64,000 nt of DNA from Duganella sp. CF458 (GCF_900113115.1 NZ_FOOF01000020.1:43337-107336), one strand, 5' to 3'; positions 8,335 to 15,812 are shown, counted from the first letter of the stretch. Made by a program: numbers and translations. Notes: generated from the sequence alone by a model not told the origin.

Positions 8335-9273
8335 TTAGTCGCGCAAGGTACGGCCGGTCAGGGATAGGAAGATGTCTTCCAGCTTGGTGCGGGCGGTGGC
8401 GAAGTGGGCCAGCGTGTGGCCCTGCTCGTCCAGCCAGCGCAGCACAGGTGCCGCGTGGGCGGCACCGTGCAGGCTGATGTTCAGCGATACGCCATCACGG
8501 CGCACGCCGGCGACCCCCGGCAATCCAGCCAGCGCAGCGACCAGCAGTTCGACCGGCAGAAGATCGGTGTCCGCCAGTTCCACCTGCAGCGCAGCTTGCG
8601 TCGGGAGACGGCGGTACAGCTCGGCCGGCGCTGCATCCGCCAGCACCTTGCCGTGATCGATGATCACGATATGGTCTGCCAACCGCTCCACTTCTTCCAT
8701 GTAATGGCTGGTGTAGATCAACGAACGGCCTTGCGCCTTCAAGGCTTCCAGCGTATCGAAGATGGCATTGCGGCTCTGCGGGTCGACGCCCACTGTCGGC
8801 TCGTCGAGAATCAGCAGTTGCGGGTCATGCAGCAGCGCCGCGGCGATATTCAGCCGGCGCTTCATGCCGCCGGAGAATGTGGACGGTTTCTCCTTCGCGC
8901 GATCGGACAGTCCCACCAGCGCCAGCGCTTCCTCCGCGCGCCTGGCCAGCGGCGCCCCCTTTAAGCCATACAGCGCGCCAAACAGCTTGAGGTTCTCAAT
9001 CGCCGGCAGTTCTTCATACAAAGCCAGGTCTTGCGGCACCAGCCCCAGTTTCTGCTTGGCCGCACTGGCACCCTGCACCACCGGCTCGCCATCCAAGGTG
9101 ACACTGCCCGCATCCGCCTTGATCAAGCCACAGATCATGCTGACCGTCGTCGACTTGCCGGCCCCATTAGGGCCCAACAGGCCCACGGTCTGCCCGCGCT
9201 GCACCTGGAACGAAACGCCATCGACCGCGCGCCGCTCGCCAAAAGACTTGCTCAACCCACTGACACTTAACAC
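8335..9273 (-). CDS. ABC transporter ATP-binding protein
   Basis: ATPase of the ABC-2 exporter encoded just downstream. The 312-residue protein has Walker A GPNGAGKS at 34-41, the signature FSGGMKRRL, Walker B LLILDEPTVGVD and a switch His in YTSHYMEE. A C-terminal extension of about 90 residues is usual in DrrA/CcmA-type subunits. I chose the GTG at 9273 because GGAGGA lies six bases upstream. The frame is open to 9333, but that extension would be read through a terminator hairpin and lacks a ribosome site. The ribosome site follows the T-run of that terminator almost directly, leaving little room for a private promoter. Confidence 0.88.
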   Translation of the reverse strand: MLSVSGLSKSFGERRAVDGVSFQVQRGQTVGLLGPNGAGKSTTVSMICGLIKADAGSVTLDGEPVVQGASAAKQKLGLVPQDLALYEELPAIENLKLFGALYGLKGAPLARRAEEALALVGLSDRAKEKPSTFSGGMKRRLNIAAALLHDPQLLILDEPTVGVDPQSRNAIFDTLEALKAQGRSLIYTSHYMEEVERLADHIVIIDHGKVLADAAPAELYRRLPTQAALQVELADTDLLPVELLVAALAGLPGVAGVRRDGVSLNISLHGAAHAAPVLRWLDEQGHTLAHFATARTKLEDIFLSLTGRTLRD

Positions 9274-9287
9274 TCTTCGTCCTCCAG

Positions 9288-9316
9288 AAAAAAAACGGCG
9301 CCGCTGTTGCGGCGCC
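9288..9316 (-). terminator. Intrinsic terminator of the EAL/HDOD gene
   Basis: On the minus strand, GGCGCCGC and GCGGCGCC form a perfect 8-bp stem with a 4-base loop, followed within one base by eight T. It lies 20 bases past the stop of the EAL/HDOD gene and only about three bases before the GGAGGA ribosome site of the ABC ATPase gene. This is one of the best-formed terminators in the window. Confidence 0.85.
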
Positions 9317-9335
9317 GCTATCGGTGCGTACATCT

Positions 9336-10619
9336 CTACAGGGCGTATCGCACCACGTTGTCACTCCATTCGAATGCCGACATTTCCAGCTCCACCAGTT
9401 CCTCGGTCGATATCGCGAGATCGGCCAACGCCGGCAGGATGCGGGTGTCCATGTCTTCCAGGCGCTCGATGCACTCGGCCAGCTTGAGCAGGTCGCCAAA
9501 GAAGCCGCCGCGGAACATCAAGGCTTCGCCAACCTCATCGCCCATCGGGATCTGGACCAGGAGTTCCTGCATCGGGATGCCGAACAGCGTATCCATCAGC
9601 GACATGATGCCGACGGTGAAGGCAATATCGGCGACATGCCGATGCGCCGGGCGCAGCTTGGTAGCCAGCAGTTCCAGCAGGCGGCCGCGCGTGGTGGCCA
9701 GCATCAGCAAAGGCGTCATCGAATGACCGCGCTTGCCCGGCTCCGCGTACAGCATGATCTGCAGCCAGCGTTGGAGCTGGCGGCGGCCCAGGATATGCAC
9801 CGCCTGGCTCAGGGAGTCGATGCGCTGGCGTGCGCCGACAGCCGGCGTATTCACCAGGCGCAGCAGGTTCAGTGCCAGCGACACATCCTTCTTGATGGCG
9901 CGTTCGATCTCGGCGTTGTCCGCATCCGAGGTCACGAGGGTCATCAGCTCCATCACCGCCATTTGCGACGGCGACAGCTTCTTGCCGCTCATGATGACCG
10001 GCTTGGCGAAGTAATAGCCCTGGAAGTAATCGCAGCCCAGATCCAGGCAATTCTTGAATTCGTCGCGGTTCTCGACCTTGCAGGCCACCAGCTTCTTGCC
10101 GTCCTGCTTGATGCGCGGCGCCAGCTTGGCCAAGCCATCCAACGGCATGTCGCGCATCGACAGCTTGACGTATTCCACCATCGGCATCAGCGCCGGCAAT
10201 TGCGGAGAATCGGGATTGATGTCGTCCAGCGAGAAGCGGAAACCTTGGCTGACCAGCTCGGACATGCGCGACAGCACGGCCGGCGCCAGCGGATTGGCAG
10301 CGCTAACTTCCAGCACCAGCTTTTCGCGTGGCAGGAAGCCAAAGATATCGCTCAGGATGGCGTCCGAATCGACGTTGACGAAGCCGATGGCATCGCCGAT
10401 GGTGCGCTCCAGGCCCAGTTGCGCGGCGTGCGCGACTACCGCAGCGGTCGCGGACAGGGCCGAAGTATTGATGTTGGCCGGCCCCACCGGAGCGTTGCGA
10501 AAAAGCAACTCGTAACCGTACAAGGCCTGGTTCCGGTCCAAGATCGGCTGCCGGCCCAGATAAAATTCGCGAACTTTCAGGCTCTGGGAGGCCGCATCGT
10601 TGCTGGAAAGGTCGATCAT
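9336..10619 (-). CDS. EAL/HDOD domain signalling protein, catalytically degenerate
   Basis: A 427-residue protein. Its N-terminal half resembles an EAL cyclic-di-GMP phosphodiesterase fold (YGYELLFR stands where the EAL motif would be), and its C-terminal half (about 215-410) resembles an HDOD domain. This is the YuxH-type architecture. The usual metal-binding and catalytic residues of active EAL enzymes (for example an intact EAL and DDFG-type loop) are not evident, so it probably binds a ligand or partner rather than hydrolysing c-di-GMP. The start at 10619 (MIDLSSN) has AGGAA upstream; a frame to 10646 has none. Single-gene unit with its own terminator. Confidence 0.85.
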   Translation of the reverse strand: MIDLSSNDAASQSLKVREFYLGRQPILDRNQALYGYELLFRNAPVGPANINTSALSATAAVVAHAAQLGLERTIGDAIGFVNVDSDAILSDIFGFLPREKLVLEVSAANPLAPAVLSRMSELVSQGFRFSLDDINPDSPQLPALMPMVEYVKLSMRDMPLDGLAKLAPRIKQDGKKLVACKVENRDEFKNCLDLGCDYFQGYYFAKPVIMSGKKLSPSQMAVMELMTLVTSDADNAEIERAIKKDVSLALNLLRLVNTPAVGARQRIDSLSQAVHILGRRQLQRWLQIMLYAEPGKRGHSMTPLLMLATTRGRLLELLATKLRPAHRHVADIAFTVGIMSLMDTLFGIPMQELLVQIPMGDEVGEALMFRGGFFGDLLKLAECIERLEDMDTRILPALADLAISTEELVELEMSAFEWSDNVVRYAL

Positions 10620-10673
10620 AGGGTAATTCCTGACGTGTACTGACATTTTGGCATCAAATTCTGCCGGTGTCTG

Positions 10674-11459
10674 TTAAATTTTCTCGAAGTCCCGCTTTTG
10701 CGGCAGGCCATCCACAAAGCATTTCATCTCGCCCGGCAGGAAGGCCGTCCATTGCTCATTAGTAGTTAATGGCTGCGTGACGATCACTGCCACCCGATCA
10801 TTGGGCGTGGTGACCTGCGAGAAGTCCACGCTCACGTCCTCGTCGGACAGCTTGGCCTTGTCGAACGGGTACTGGCGCACGATGTAATGCAAATGGGTCG
10901 AGCAATGCGCGAACATCGTGCGGCCGTCGGAGAGCATCATGTTGAAGGTGCCATGCGCGGCAATACTGCGCACCGTCTTCTCGATCTGGGCACGCAACAT
11001 CGGCAGCGGCGGGCACGTATCGCCGAAACGCTCGCTCAACTCCTGCATGATCAGGCAGAAGGCCTGTTCGCTGTCAGTGGTGCCGACCGGGCGGAACGGC
11101 CCGTGCAGCACCGGCGCAAATTCCTTCAGGTCGCCGTTGTGTGCGAACACCCAGTAACGGCCCCATAGCTCGCGCACGAAGGGATGGCAGTTCTCCAGCA
11201 TGACCTCGCCCTGCGTGGCCTTGCGGATATGCGCGATCACGTTCTTAGACTTGATCGGATAGTTCTTGATCAACTCCGCAATCGGCGAATGGACCGCGGC
11301 CTGGTGGTCGACAAAATGGCGTACGCCGGCGCCTTCGAAAAAGGCGATGCCCCAGCCGTCATGATGGGTATCGGTCTGCCCGCCGCGCAGGGCAAAGCCG
11401 GTGAAACTGAACACAATGTCGGTCGGGACATTGCAATTCATTGCAAGTAATTGGCACAT
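10674..11459 (-). CDS. Class II glutamine amidotransferase
   Basis: A 261-residue stand-alone class II glutamine amidotransferase (YafJ/DUF4325-like group). After removal of Met1 the nucleophile is Cys2 in MCQLLAMN. The sequence also has HHDGWGIA (substrate-loop Gly-Trp-Gly), a HIRKAT segment and HPFVRELWG with FAHNGDL, all hallmarks of the family. It releases ammonia from glutamine or a related gamma-glutamyl compound; the acceptor domain is missing, so the product is unknown. It is the last gene of the packed minus-strand string, nine bases after a small membrane-protein gene. Confidence 0.9.
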   Translation of the reverse strand: MCQLLAMNCNVPTDIVFSFTGFALRGGQTDTHHDGWGIAFFEGAGVRHFVDHQAAVHSPIAELIKNYPIKSKNVIAHIRKATQGEVMLENCHPFVRELWGRYWVFAHNGDLKEFAPVLHGPFRPVGTTDSEQAFCLIMQELSERFGDTCPPLPMLRAQIEKTVRSIAAHGTFNMMLSDGRTMFAHCSTHLHYIVRQYPFDKAKLSDEDVSVDFSQVTTPNDRVAVIVTQPLTTNEQWTAFLPGEMKCFVDGLPQKRDFEKI

Positions 11460-11468
11460 CCCTCAACT

Positions 11469-11882
11469 TTAACATGCAGGCGCCGGGCGCTTGGCCGCAT
11501 AGTAGGCCGATACAACAAGAATCGCGCCAATCCAGAGATAGCCGCCGGCGCTCAATCCGAGGGATATGTTTGCAATATCGGGGCCGCAGCCAGGCCCGCC
11601 CGCCAAACCCGCAATTGCCAGGAACGACGCTGCCCCAGGCAGCAACAGGTTGCGAGTGTTGGTCCCGCGCACCAGGCGATAGGTCATGATGAAGTAAAGA
11701 ATATTTGCGAACCAGGCAGGCTGCAAACCGATGACCGCAATCCAGCCCATAAGGAGGACCTGAAATCCCAGCATGCTGTTGGACCGACAAAGGAATGCAG
11801 GCATCAGCAGACTTGACGCATAGGCGCTAACTGAAACGACAACAATAAGATATCGGCTCGGATTGATCAGCGCGCGCTCCAT
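11469..11882 (-). CDS. Small integral membrane protein of unknown function
   Basis: A 137-residue protein that I do not recognise. It has about four hydrophobic helices (about residues 11-28, 38-58, 80-95 and 107-128) and a short Lys/Arg-Pro-Ala tail, so it should sit in the inner membrane. The start ATG at 11882 has AGAAGGGG upstream. Its first 16 bases overlap the end of a nitronate monooxygenase remnant. It lies nine bases ahead of the amidotransferase gene. No domain or active-site pattern suggests a function. Confidence 0.7.
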   Translation of the reverse strand: MERALINPSRYLIVVVSVSAYASSLLMPAFLCRSNSMLGFQVLLMGWIAVIGLQPAWFANILYFIMTYRLVRGTNTRNLLLPGAASFLAIAGLAGGPGCGPDIANISLGLSAGGYLWIGAILVVSAYYAAKRPAPAC

Positions 11883-12007
11883 CGCCCCTTCTCCAATAAA
11901 ACGCAGGCATCCTCCGCCAGCCTGCCATCAGCCATGGCGCCCATTGGCGCCAGCAGGATCGGATGCTCGATCCCGAGCTTTTCCTTAAGCCTTGTCTTCA
12001 GTCCCAT
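11867..12007 (-). pseudogene. Nitronate monooxygenase N-terminal remnant
   Basis: A 46-codon open frame starting at ATG 12007, inside the end of the VOC gene, and stopping at 11867. Its product starts MGLKTRLKEKLGIEHPILL and continues APMGAMADGRLAE. This matches the N-terminus of nitronate monooxygenases (typically MKTR-LGIEHPI--APMGG-A---LA). The rest of the roughly 320-residue FMN barrel is gone; the frame runs into unrelated sequence and the start of the membrane-protein gene. I read it as a deletion remnant. Confidence 0.7.
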
Positions 12008-12381
12008 GCACTCACCATCACGTAATAGCCATCCGGATCCCGCAACGCGAATTCCCTGGTACCGGTGCCTGGATTGACGCTTACCTCTTCCTCAAGTTTC
12101 GCCACCATGCCGCGCGCCCTGGACAGCGCCTCCTCGAAATCGTCGACTCGGAAGAAAAGCAGCAAACCATTTCCGGGCTGCGCGTTGCCGGGGCTTGCCA
12201 GCGTGGGATGATCGTGCGATCCCCACTGGTGAAGACAGAGCAGGACCGTGCCATCCTGATCCAGGAGCTGTCCAAAGAATTCATGGGCTGGCGCGGTCTG
12301 GGGCTGTCCAAACAAGGCCTGGTACCAGTTGAACCTATGGGCGACGTCGGCGACGCCAATGATTGTCCACGTGCGTTTCAT
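11998..12381 (-). CDS. VOC family (glyoxalase/bleomycin-resistance-like) protein
   Basis: A 127-residue protein of the vicinal oxygen chelate fold. The repeated beta-alpha-beta-beta-beta halves show as RTWTIIGVADVAHRFNWYQ with LFG, then LLFFRVDDFEEALSRAR with a C-terminal FALRDPDGYYVMVS, which is typical of PhnB and glyoxalase-like members. The start at 12381 has a near-perfect AGGAGGA; a longer frame to 12432 lacks one. The metal ligands needed for glyoxalase I activity are not clearly present, so the role is open. It is preceded by a GST gene 23 bases upstream and overlaps the nitronate monooxygenase remnant at its 3' end. Confidence 0.85.
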   Translation of the reverse strand: MKRTWTIIGVADVAHRFNWYQALFGQPQTAPAHEFFGQLLDQDGTVLLCLHQWGSHDHPTLASPGNAQPGNGLLLFFRVDDFEEALSRARGMVAKLEEEVSVNPGTGTREFALRDPDGYYVMVSAWD

Positions 12382-12404
12382 AGTTCCTCCTGACGCGTGT
12401 TCGC

Positions 12405-13049
12405 CTAGCCTGACGGAAAACGCCGGTCCCAAAGCCCTATCAAACGAGGGTCCTCGTCAACACGCTTGATCACTGGCGTCATGTTTGGAGCCTCCTGATA
12501 GAAGCGCTCACGCCAGGGACCGAAGCGCGAGATCACGGCCACGTAGAGATCGAGCACGCTTAAGGTATCTCCCAGCAGGTACCCCGAAGGACTGAGTTGC
12601 GCCTCCATGACACGCCAACAAAAGGCGATGCGCTCATGAACAGAGTTTACTATCTCGTCCCTGGCGCTTTGCGGCGCGCCAATCCTGCTTACGTCCGGCT
12701 TGATCCAGTGTAGCGAATAGATTGCTGATGAGACGAAGAACATCCAGCGCAGGAACTGCGCTCGCAATGGATCGTTCGAGCCCGGGGCCAAGTTGGCATC
12801 CGGATGAGCATCGGCCAGCCAGAGCAGGATGGCTGCGCATTCGGTGACGATTTCGCCGCTCGGCAGCACCAGTGTCAGCACTTGCCTCATCGCGTTTTGC
12901 CCTCCAACACGCATGCGCGCAGCTTCGGACGACCAGGTTTCGCCCTCGATCAACTGGAACGGCGTGCCAAGCAGGGTGACGGCTGCTTCAACCGCGACAG
13001 AGCCGGAAGCAGCTGCGCCATACAAAACGATTTCCGGTTCGCGGGCCAT
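12405..13049 (-). CDS. Glutathione S-transferase family protein
   Basis: A 214-residue GST. The thioredoxin-like N-domain begins EIVLYGAAASGSVAVEAA with Ser near the usual catalytic position and has a cis-Pro region (QVLTLVLPSGEIVTECAAI) with the glutathione-binding Glu-Cys in place of the usual Glu-Ser. An all-helical C-domain follows from about 90 to 205. Cell location is probably cytosolic. Start 13049 is chosen because it falls 13 bases after the DUF2314 stop; the longer frame to 13082 needs a TTG within that gene. The substrate is unknown. It is part of the packed string between DUF2314 and VOC genes. Confidence 0.82.
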   Translation of the reverse strand: MAREPEIVLYGAAASGSVAVEAAVTLLGTPFQLIEGETWSSEAARMRVGGQNAMRQVLTLVLPSGEIVTECAAILLWLADAHPDANLAPGSNDPLRAQFLRWMFFVSSAIYSLHWIKPDVSRIGAPQSARDEIVNSVHERIAFCWRVMEAQLSPSGYLLGDTLSVLDLYVAVISRFGPWRERFYQEAPNMTPVIKRVDEDPRLIGLWDRRFPSG

Positions 13050-13062
13050 CTCGCCGTGAAAG

Positions 13063-13572
13063 TCAGTCGCAATCCAGGCCAAAGCGCTCCCTGAACTTGC
13101 TGGCTTCTTCAGGAGCCTCCTTTGTCAGGAGCGCACAGGCTGTGAAATTGCCGAACATCTTGCGTTTCGATGCATCAATATAAGTCCAGTCAACGATCAG
13201 GTTCTTCGAGAAATCAAAGCGCTGTCCATTCTTGAATTTCTTCACCATCCTTGGCTCATTTGCCAGCGTGCCTACGAACTTCTCACCGTGCCGCTCAAAG
13301 TCCCTCACCCAGAAGTACTCGGTATTTTTCCCATCAGTCACGCCGACCTTCACAGAGTAATCCGAAGTTCCTTTAGCTGGAGCAGCTGCCATGCGCAGGA
13401 AATTGTCCAGGGTCGAGCGGGCCTTGCCGAACGCTCTTTCCATCGCAGGATCTGCAGTGGCCATCATCGAGATCTCATCACGTTCCGCTTGCTTGATTGG
13501 TGTTTGTGCGCCGGCAGCGGGGATCGCAAGCACCGCAAAAAGCAGCGCCAATAGGGTGAATCGTTTTGTCAT
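13063..13572 (-). CDS. Secreted DUF2314 (YegJ-like) protein
   Basis: A 169-residue protein with a clear Sec signal peptide (MTKRFTLLALLFAVLAIPAAGAQ, cleavage near residue 22). The mature part matches DUF2314: DPAMERAFGKARSTLDNFL, then YSVKVGVTDGKNTEYFWV, FVGTLANEP and a Gly-Gln/Asp-Trp region near 130. The domain is known from E. coli YegJ and has no assigned activity; in other bacteria it is sometimes found near polymorphic-toxin immunity genes. That fits loosely with a SUKH gene three genes upstream, but this is only an inference. It is expected to act in the periplasm. Confidence 0.75.
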   Translation of the reverse strand: MTKRFTLLALLFAVLAIPAAGAQTPIKQAERDEISMMATADPAMERAFGKARSTLDNFLRMAAAPAKGTSDYSVKVGVTDGKNTEYFWVRDFERHGEKFVGTLANEPRMVKKFKNGQRFDFSKNLIVDWTYIDASKRKMFGNFTACALLTKEAPEEASKFRERFGLDCD

Positions 13573-13581
13573 TCTTCAGTT

Positions 13582-13971
13582 TTAGTTTTCGAGGTTGGCA
13601 AAATTAAGTTCAACACCGTTCCCGGCGGGGTCCGTGAGAAATATTTGAAGCTGCTGCGTGGCTGGCACAACGGCCACCCGGTAGTTGATTCCGCGCGATG
13701 AGAGCTTGCCTTCATACGCAACACGATCAGTGCAACGAAAGGCCGCATGGTCAAACGTCCCCTCAGGCTGGGCCGGCCGGTTTTCATCTGGAGCGGCTTC
13801 GGATAGATGGAGCAGCGCATGTTCGCCGGCATAAAGCCAGTACCCAAAGCTGCGGAACGGCGGCCGATGGCCGACCGTCAGTCCGACCACTTCGCAGTAG
13901 AAATCACGCAGTTCATCGAGTAACGCCCGCGGCGCACGCAGGTTGTAATGGCTGAATCCAATAATCGGCAT
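13582..13971 (-). CDS. VOC family (glyoxalase-like) protein
   Basis: A 129-residue VOC-fold protein. The start is MPIIGFSHYNLRAP, with the conserved His near residue 8 as a potential metal ligand. FDHAAFRC in the middle gives a second His. The C-terminus has FLTDPAGNGVELNF, where Glu (about residue 121) is the usual third ligand. Unlike the VOC gene at 11998 it therefore retains a plausible His-His-Glu metal site, so a dioxygenase, lyase or resistance role is possible. It sits nine bases ahead of the DUF2314 gene and has only a weak ribosome site. The two VOC genes are not close copies. Confidence 0.85.
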   Translation of the reverse strand: MPIIGFSHYNLRAPRALLDELRDFYCEVVGLTVGHRPPFRSFGYWLYAGEHALLHLSEAAPDENRPAQPEGTFDHAAFRCTDRVAYEGKLSSRGINYRVAVVPATQQLQIFLTDPAGNGVELNFANLEN

Positions 13972-13995
13972 AAATTGGCTCGTCCTGATGGCCGC

Positions 13996-14250
13996 TCACC
14001 GAATCATCCGGCCGGCTACGTGATAGACCCCACAATATGTAGCGATCGAATCCTCATACACCATCACGCTGTTTGGATCAATTTCAAATGAGGCATAAAC
14101 CAGGCTCCAATCGATGGGGCGCTTGAATTGCGTATGGAACCCTTCCTTGCTACAGGACCAGCGCGTTCCGTCAATTTCATTTCCGCTCTTCAAAAGCAAA
14201 TCAATGAGGGCATCAAACGACTCCTGCGTGTGATCCAGCTTGCTCTTCAT
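13996..14250 (-). CDS. Orphan small protein
   Basis: An 84-residue protein that I do not recognise. It is soluble, with a predicted helical N-terminus (about 8-22) and an aromatic-rich remainder (TRWSCSKEGF, DWSLVYASFEI, YCGVYHVAG). The start at 14250 has TGAGGA five bases upstream; a longer frame to 14280 would run back over the end of the SUKH gene. The gap to that gene is seven bases, so the two are probably translated together. By size and placement it could be a companion of the SUKH protein, but the sequence gives no direct support. Confidence 0.6.
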   Translation of the reverse strand: MKSKLDHTQESFDALIDLLLKSGNEIDGTRWSCSKEGFHTQFKRPIDWSLVYASFEIDPNSVMVYEDSIATYCGVYHVAGRMIR

Positions 14251-14257
14251 CGGGTCC

Positions 14258-14917
14258 TCAGGTAAGCGTACGTACTGCATTCAGGCTGGTGTCGAGCCAA
14301 TTGCGATACCAGTCAGCGAACGTCATCGGCGAGCCGTTTGCGTTTCTCAAGGGAGCGATGCCTTGGTAGTCTGCCCGCATATCACGCCACACGGTACCTG
14401 CCAGCTCGCCTGTGACCACCAGCCAGTTCCTGAGTGCGCAGCCTTCATGGCAGATTGGGATTGCGCCGTTCATAGTCGAGGGATTCCAATATTGCACATC
14501 CAGCTTGTCATACCAAACATCCCACAGCGCTTCTTCTTCCAATTCCGACAGGCCTTCTTCGGGATCCGGCTCGCCGGCCCAAAACGCGGGTGGGAGATTC
14601 CACGCCTCGACATGCTGGAATGGCAGGCTGAGATCTCCGATAAGGTCACCCTCCGGCCAAGGAATGAAATCGTAGCCCTCGTCGTGCTCGCCGAGCACGA
14701 ACAAACCGTAGAATGGACCGGCGCCCCCGTTGCCCACCGTCGTGACAAACGATCGATAGACCTCAGGAAGCGTAAAGCGATACTGCTCTTCCACCTGACG
14801 GACTTCGTCTGGCGAAAGAACAGGACCGAGCTCATAAGCATGCGTCCTGGCGCCAAAATTCAATAAATCCTTGTCAGCCGCCTTTAGTTCGTCAAGCTTT
14901 TCAATGATCGTTCTCAT
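14258..14917 (-). CDS. SMI1/KNR4 (SUKH) family protein
   Basis: A 219-residue SUKH-superfamily protein. The family core shows as LSPDEVRQVEEQYRFTLPE, then VYRSFVTTVGNGGAGPFYGL and a C-terminal Asp-Trp-x-x-Trp near 205. In bacteria such proteins often serve as immunity proteins against contact-dependent or polymorphic toxins, or simply as cytosolic proteins of unknown function. No toxin gene is beside it, so it would be an orphan immunity gene if that role is right. The start at 14917 is chosen over 14953, which lacks a ribosome site; 14917 has AGAAG. It is the first gene of the packed minus-strand string. Confidence 0.8.
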   Translation of the reverse strand: MRTIIEKLDELKAADKDLLNFGARTHAYELGPVLSPDEVRQVEEQYRFTLPEVYRSFVTTVGNGGAGPFYGLFVLGEHDEGYDFIPWPEGDLIGDLSLPFQHVEAWNLPPAFWAGEPDPEEGLSELEEEALWDVWYDKLDVQYWNPSTMNGAIPICHEGCALRNWLVVTGELAGTVWRDMRADYQGIAPLRNANGSPMTFADWYRNWLDTSLNAVRTLT

Positions 14918-15021
14918 ACTTTTTCTTCTGGGGGTGGCCAGGCTTTGCCGCAAATCAGGAGTCGCGGCGAAAACAGCATCGGGGTAAGTGGCCGAGGTAA
15001 TTGCCGCTTTGGCAAAACACC

Positions 15022-15050
15022 ACTATGCCACCGAAATGGCCTATGAACAA
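15022..15050 (-). promoter_or_regulatory. Possible promoter of the accessory gene string
   Basis: On the minus strand, TTGTTC, 17 bases, then CATAGT, about 105 bases ahead of the SUKH start. Each hexamer matches four of six consensus bases, so this is a weak candidate. It lies in the 214-base gap between the SUKH and DUF3567 genes, the only place where the string could start its own transcript. Confidence 0.3.
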
Positions 15051-15058
15051 TCGCGAAG

Positions 15059-15088
15059 GAAAAGCGGGCAGCGCCGGCATGGCTGCCC
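15059..15088 (-). terminator. Possible terminator after the DUF3567 gene
   Basis: On the minus strand, GGGCAGC and GCTGCCC form a 7-bp stem with a 9-base loop, followed by GCTTTTCCTT. It lies about 45 bases past the DUF3567 stop. The T-tract is interrupted, so the strength is uncertain. A separate 10-bp palindrome, GGAGCGCTCC, sits between the gene and this stem. Confidence 0.4.
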
Positions 15089-15131
15089 ATGTTGGAGCAA
15101 GGGAGCGCTCCACGGAAGGATGCGAAGAACC

Positions 15132-15389
15132 TTAATGCAGCAGCACTGGTTGACTCATCAGTGCTTCATAGTTGCCCAGAAAATCATCGATCTCCTCGAT
15201 GGTGGGCTCGCTGGCAATCAACTCGTTAACGTCGCGGCGGAAGTTCTGCGCCATGACCCCGGCAATGAAGATTTCGCGCTTGCCGCCTTTGTCGACAATC
15301 TCATAACCGCCGAAGCGCAAGGCTTCCAGGCTGCGGTCCGCGCCAAATTCGACAACACTGTATTGCTCGCTGTTGTAAATGAGGTTCAT
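15132..15389 (-). CDS. DUF3567 family protein
   Basis: An 85-residue conserved betaproteobacterial protein. It is recognised from MNLIYNSEQYSVVEF, then GGYEIVDKGGKREIFI, the middle EPTIEEIDDFL, and the C-terminal ALMSQPVLLH, all well conserved in Burkholderiales homologues. Function unknown; cytosolic. ATG 15389 is preceded by AAGGA; an upstream start at 15416 is not needed. It is a lone gene between the accessory string and the CobW-like gene, 54 bases from the latter. Confidence 0.88.
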   Translation of the reverse strand: MNLIYNSEQYSVVEFGADRSLEALRFGGYEIVDKGGKREIFIAGVMAQNFRRDVNELIASEPTIEEIDDFLGNYEALMSQPVLLH

Positions 15390-15443
15390 ATGGCTTCCTT
15401 CACGTTTCGTTTCCAAACCGAGATGGGGCTGTGCTAGCCATTT

Positions 15444-15812
15444 TCAAGCGTTCAGTACTGGCTCCAGGCGCAGCAGGGCGTCGTAAGGGGCCGTGACAAG
15501 CATGGCGCGCAGGCTATCCACGTGTGTGGCATCGGCCAGGCTGATAAAGAGCTGCGCCGGGGGACGGCGCAAGAGTCGATTCAATGTAACACGCAAGACA
15601 AGATTACCGGCGCAGCATAGGCAGCCGGGGGCGATGCGGTGTACCTGCGGCTGCCATACCGTCGGGTCACTTTCATCATACACCAATGGAGAATTAGCGT
15701 CGGCCAAACCTTCCAGGATGATGGCCGTTGGTGCGCCAGGCAACAAAACGGCCGCAATCGCGCGCTCGCGCGTTGCGGCCGTCGGGCCTGTTACCAGGGT
15801 CGTCGGAATCAA
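15444..15812 (-). CDS. Truncated or minimal CobW/G3E GTPase-like protein
   Basis: A 122-residue protein that recalls only the N-terminal half of a G3E (CobW/HypB/UreG-class) GTPase. It begins IPTTLVTGPTAATRERA, where the P-loop Gly-x-x-Gly-x-Gly-Lys is degenerate and lacks the Lys. It keeps GCLCCAG, the Cys-x-Cys-Cys metal-binding motif of CobW proteins. The full family is 300-400 residues, so the switch region, the NKxD segment and the C-terminal domain are missing. It starts at a TTG that overlaps the stop of the response-regulator gene (TTGA), so the two are translationally coupled. It could be a metal-binding relic or a shrunken conserved protein. Confidence 0.55.
   Translation of the reverse strand: MIPTTLVTGPTAATRERAIAAVLLPGAPTAIILEGLADANSPLVYDESDPTVWQPQVHRIAPGCLCCAGNLVLRVTLNRLLRRPPAQLFISLADATHVDSLRAMLVTAPYDALLRLEPVLNA

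Noticed and set aside
10674..14917. Chromosomal integron cassette array
   Set aside because: Gaps of 7-24 bases are too short for attC sites, and no GTTRRRY/RYYYAAC pairs or integrase gene are seen.
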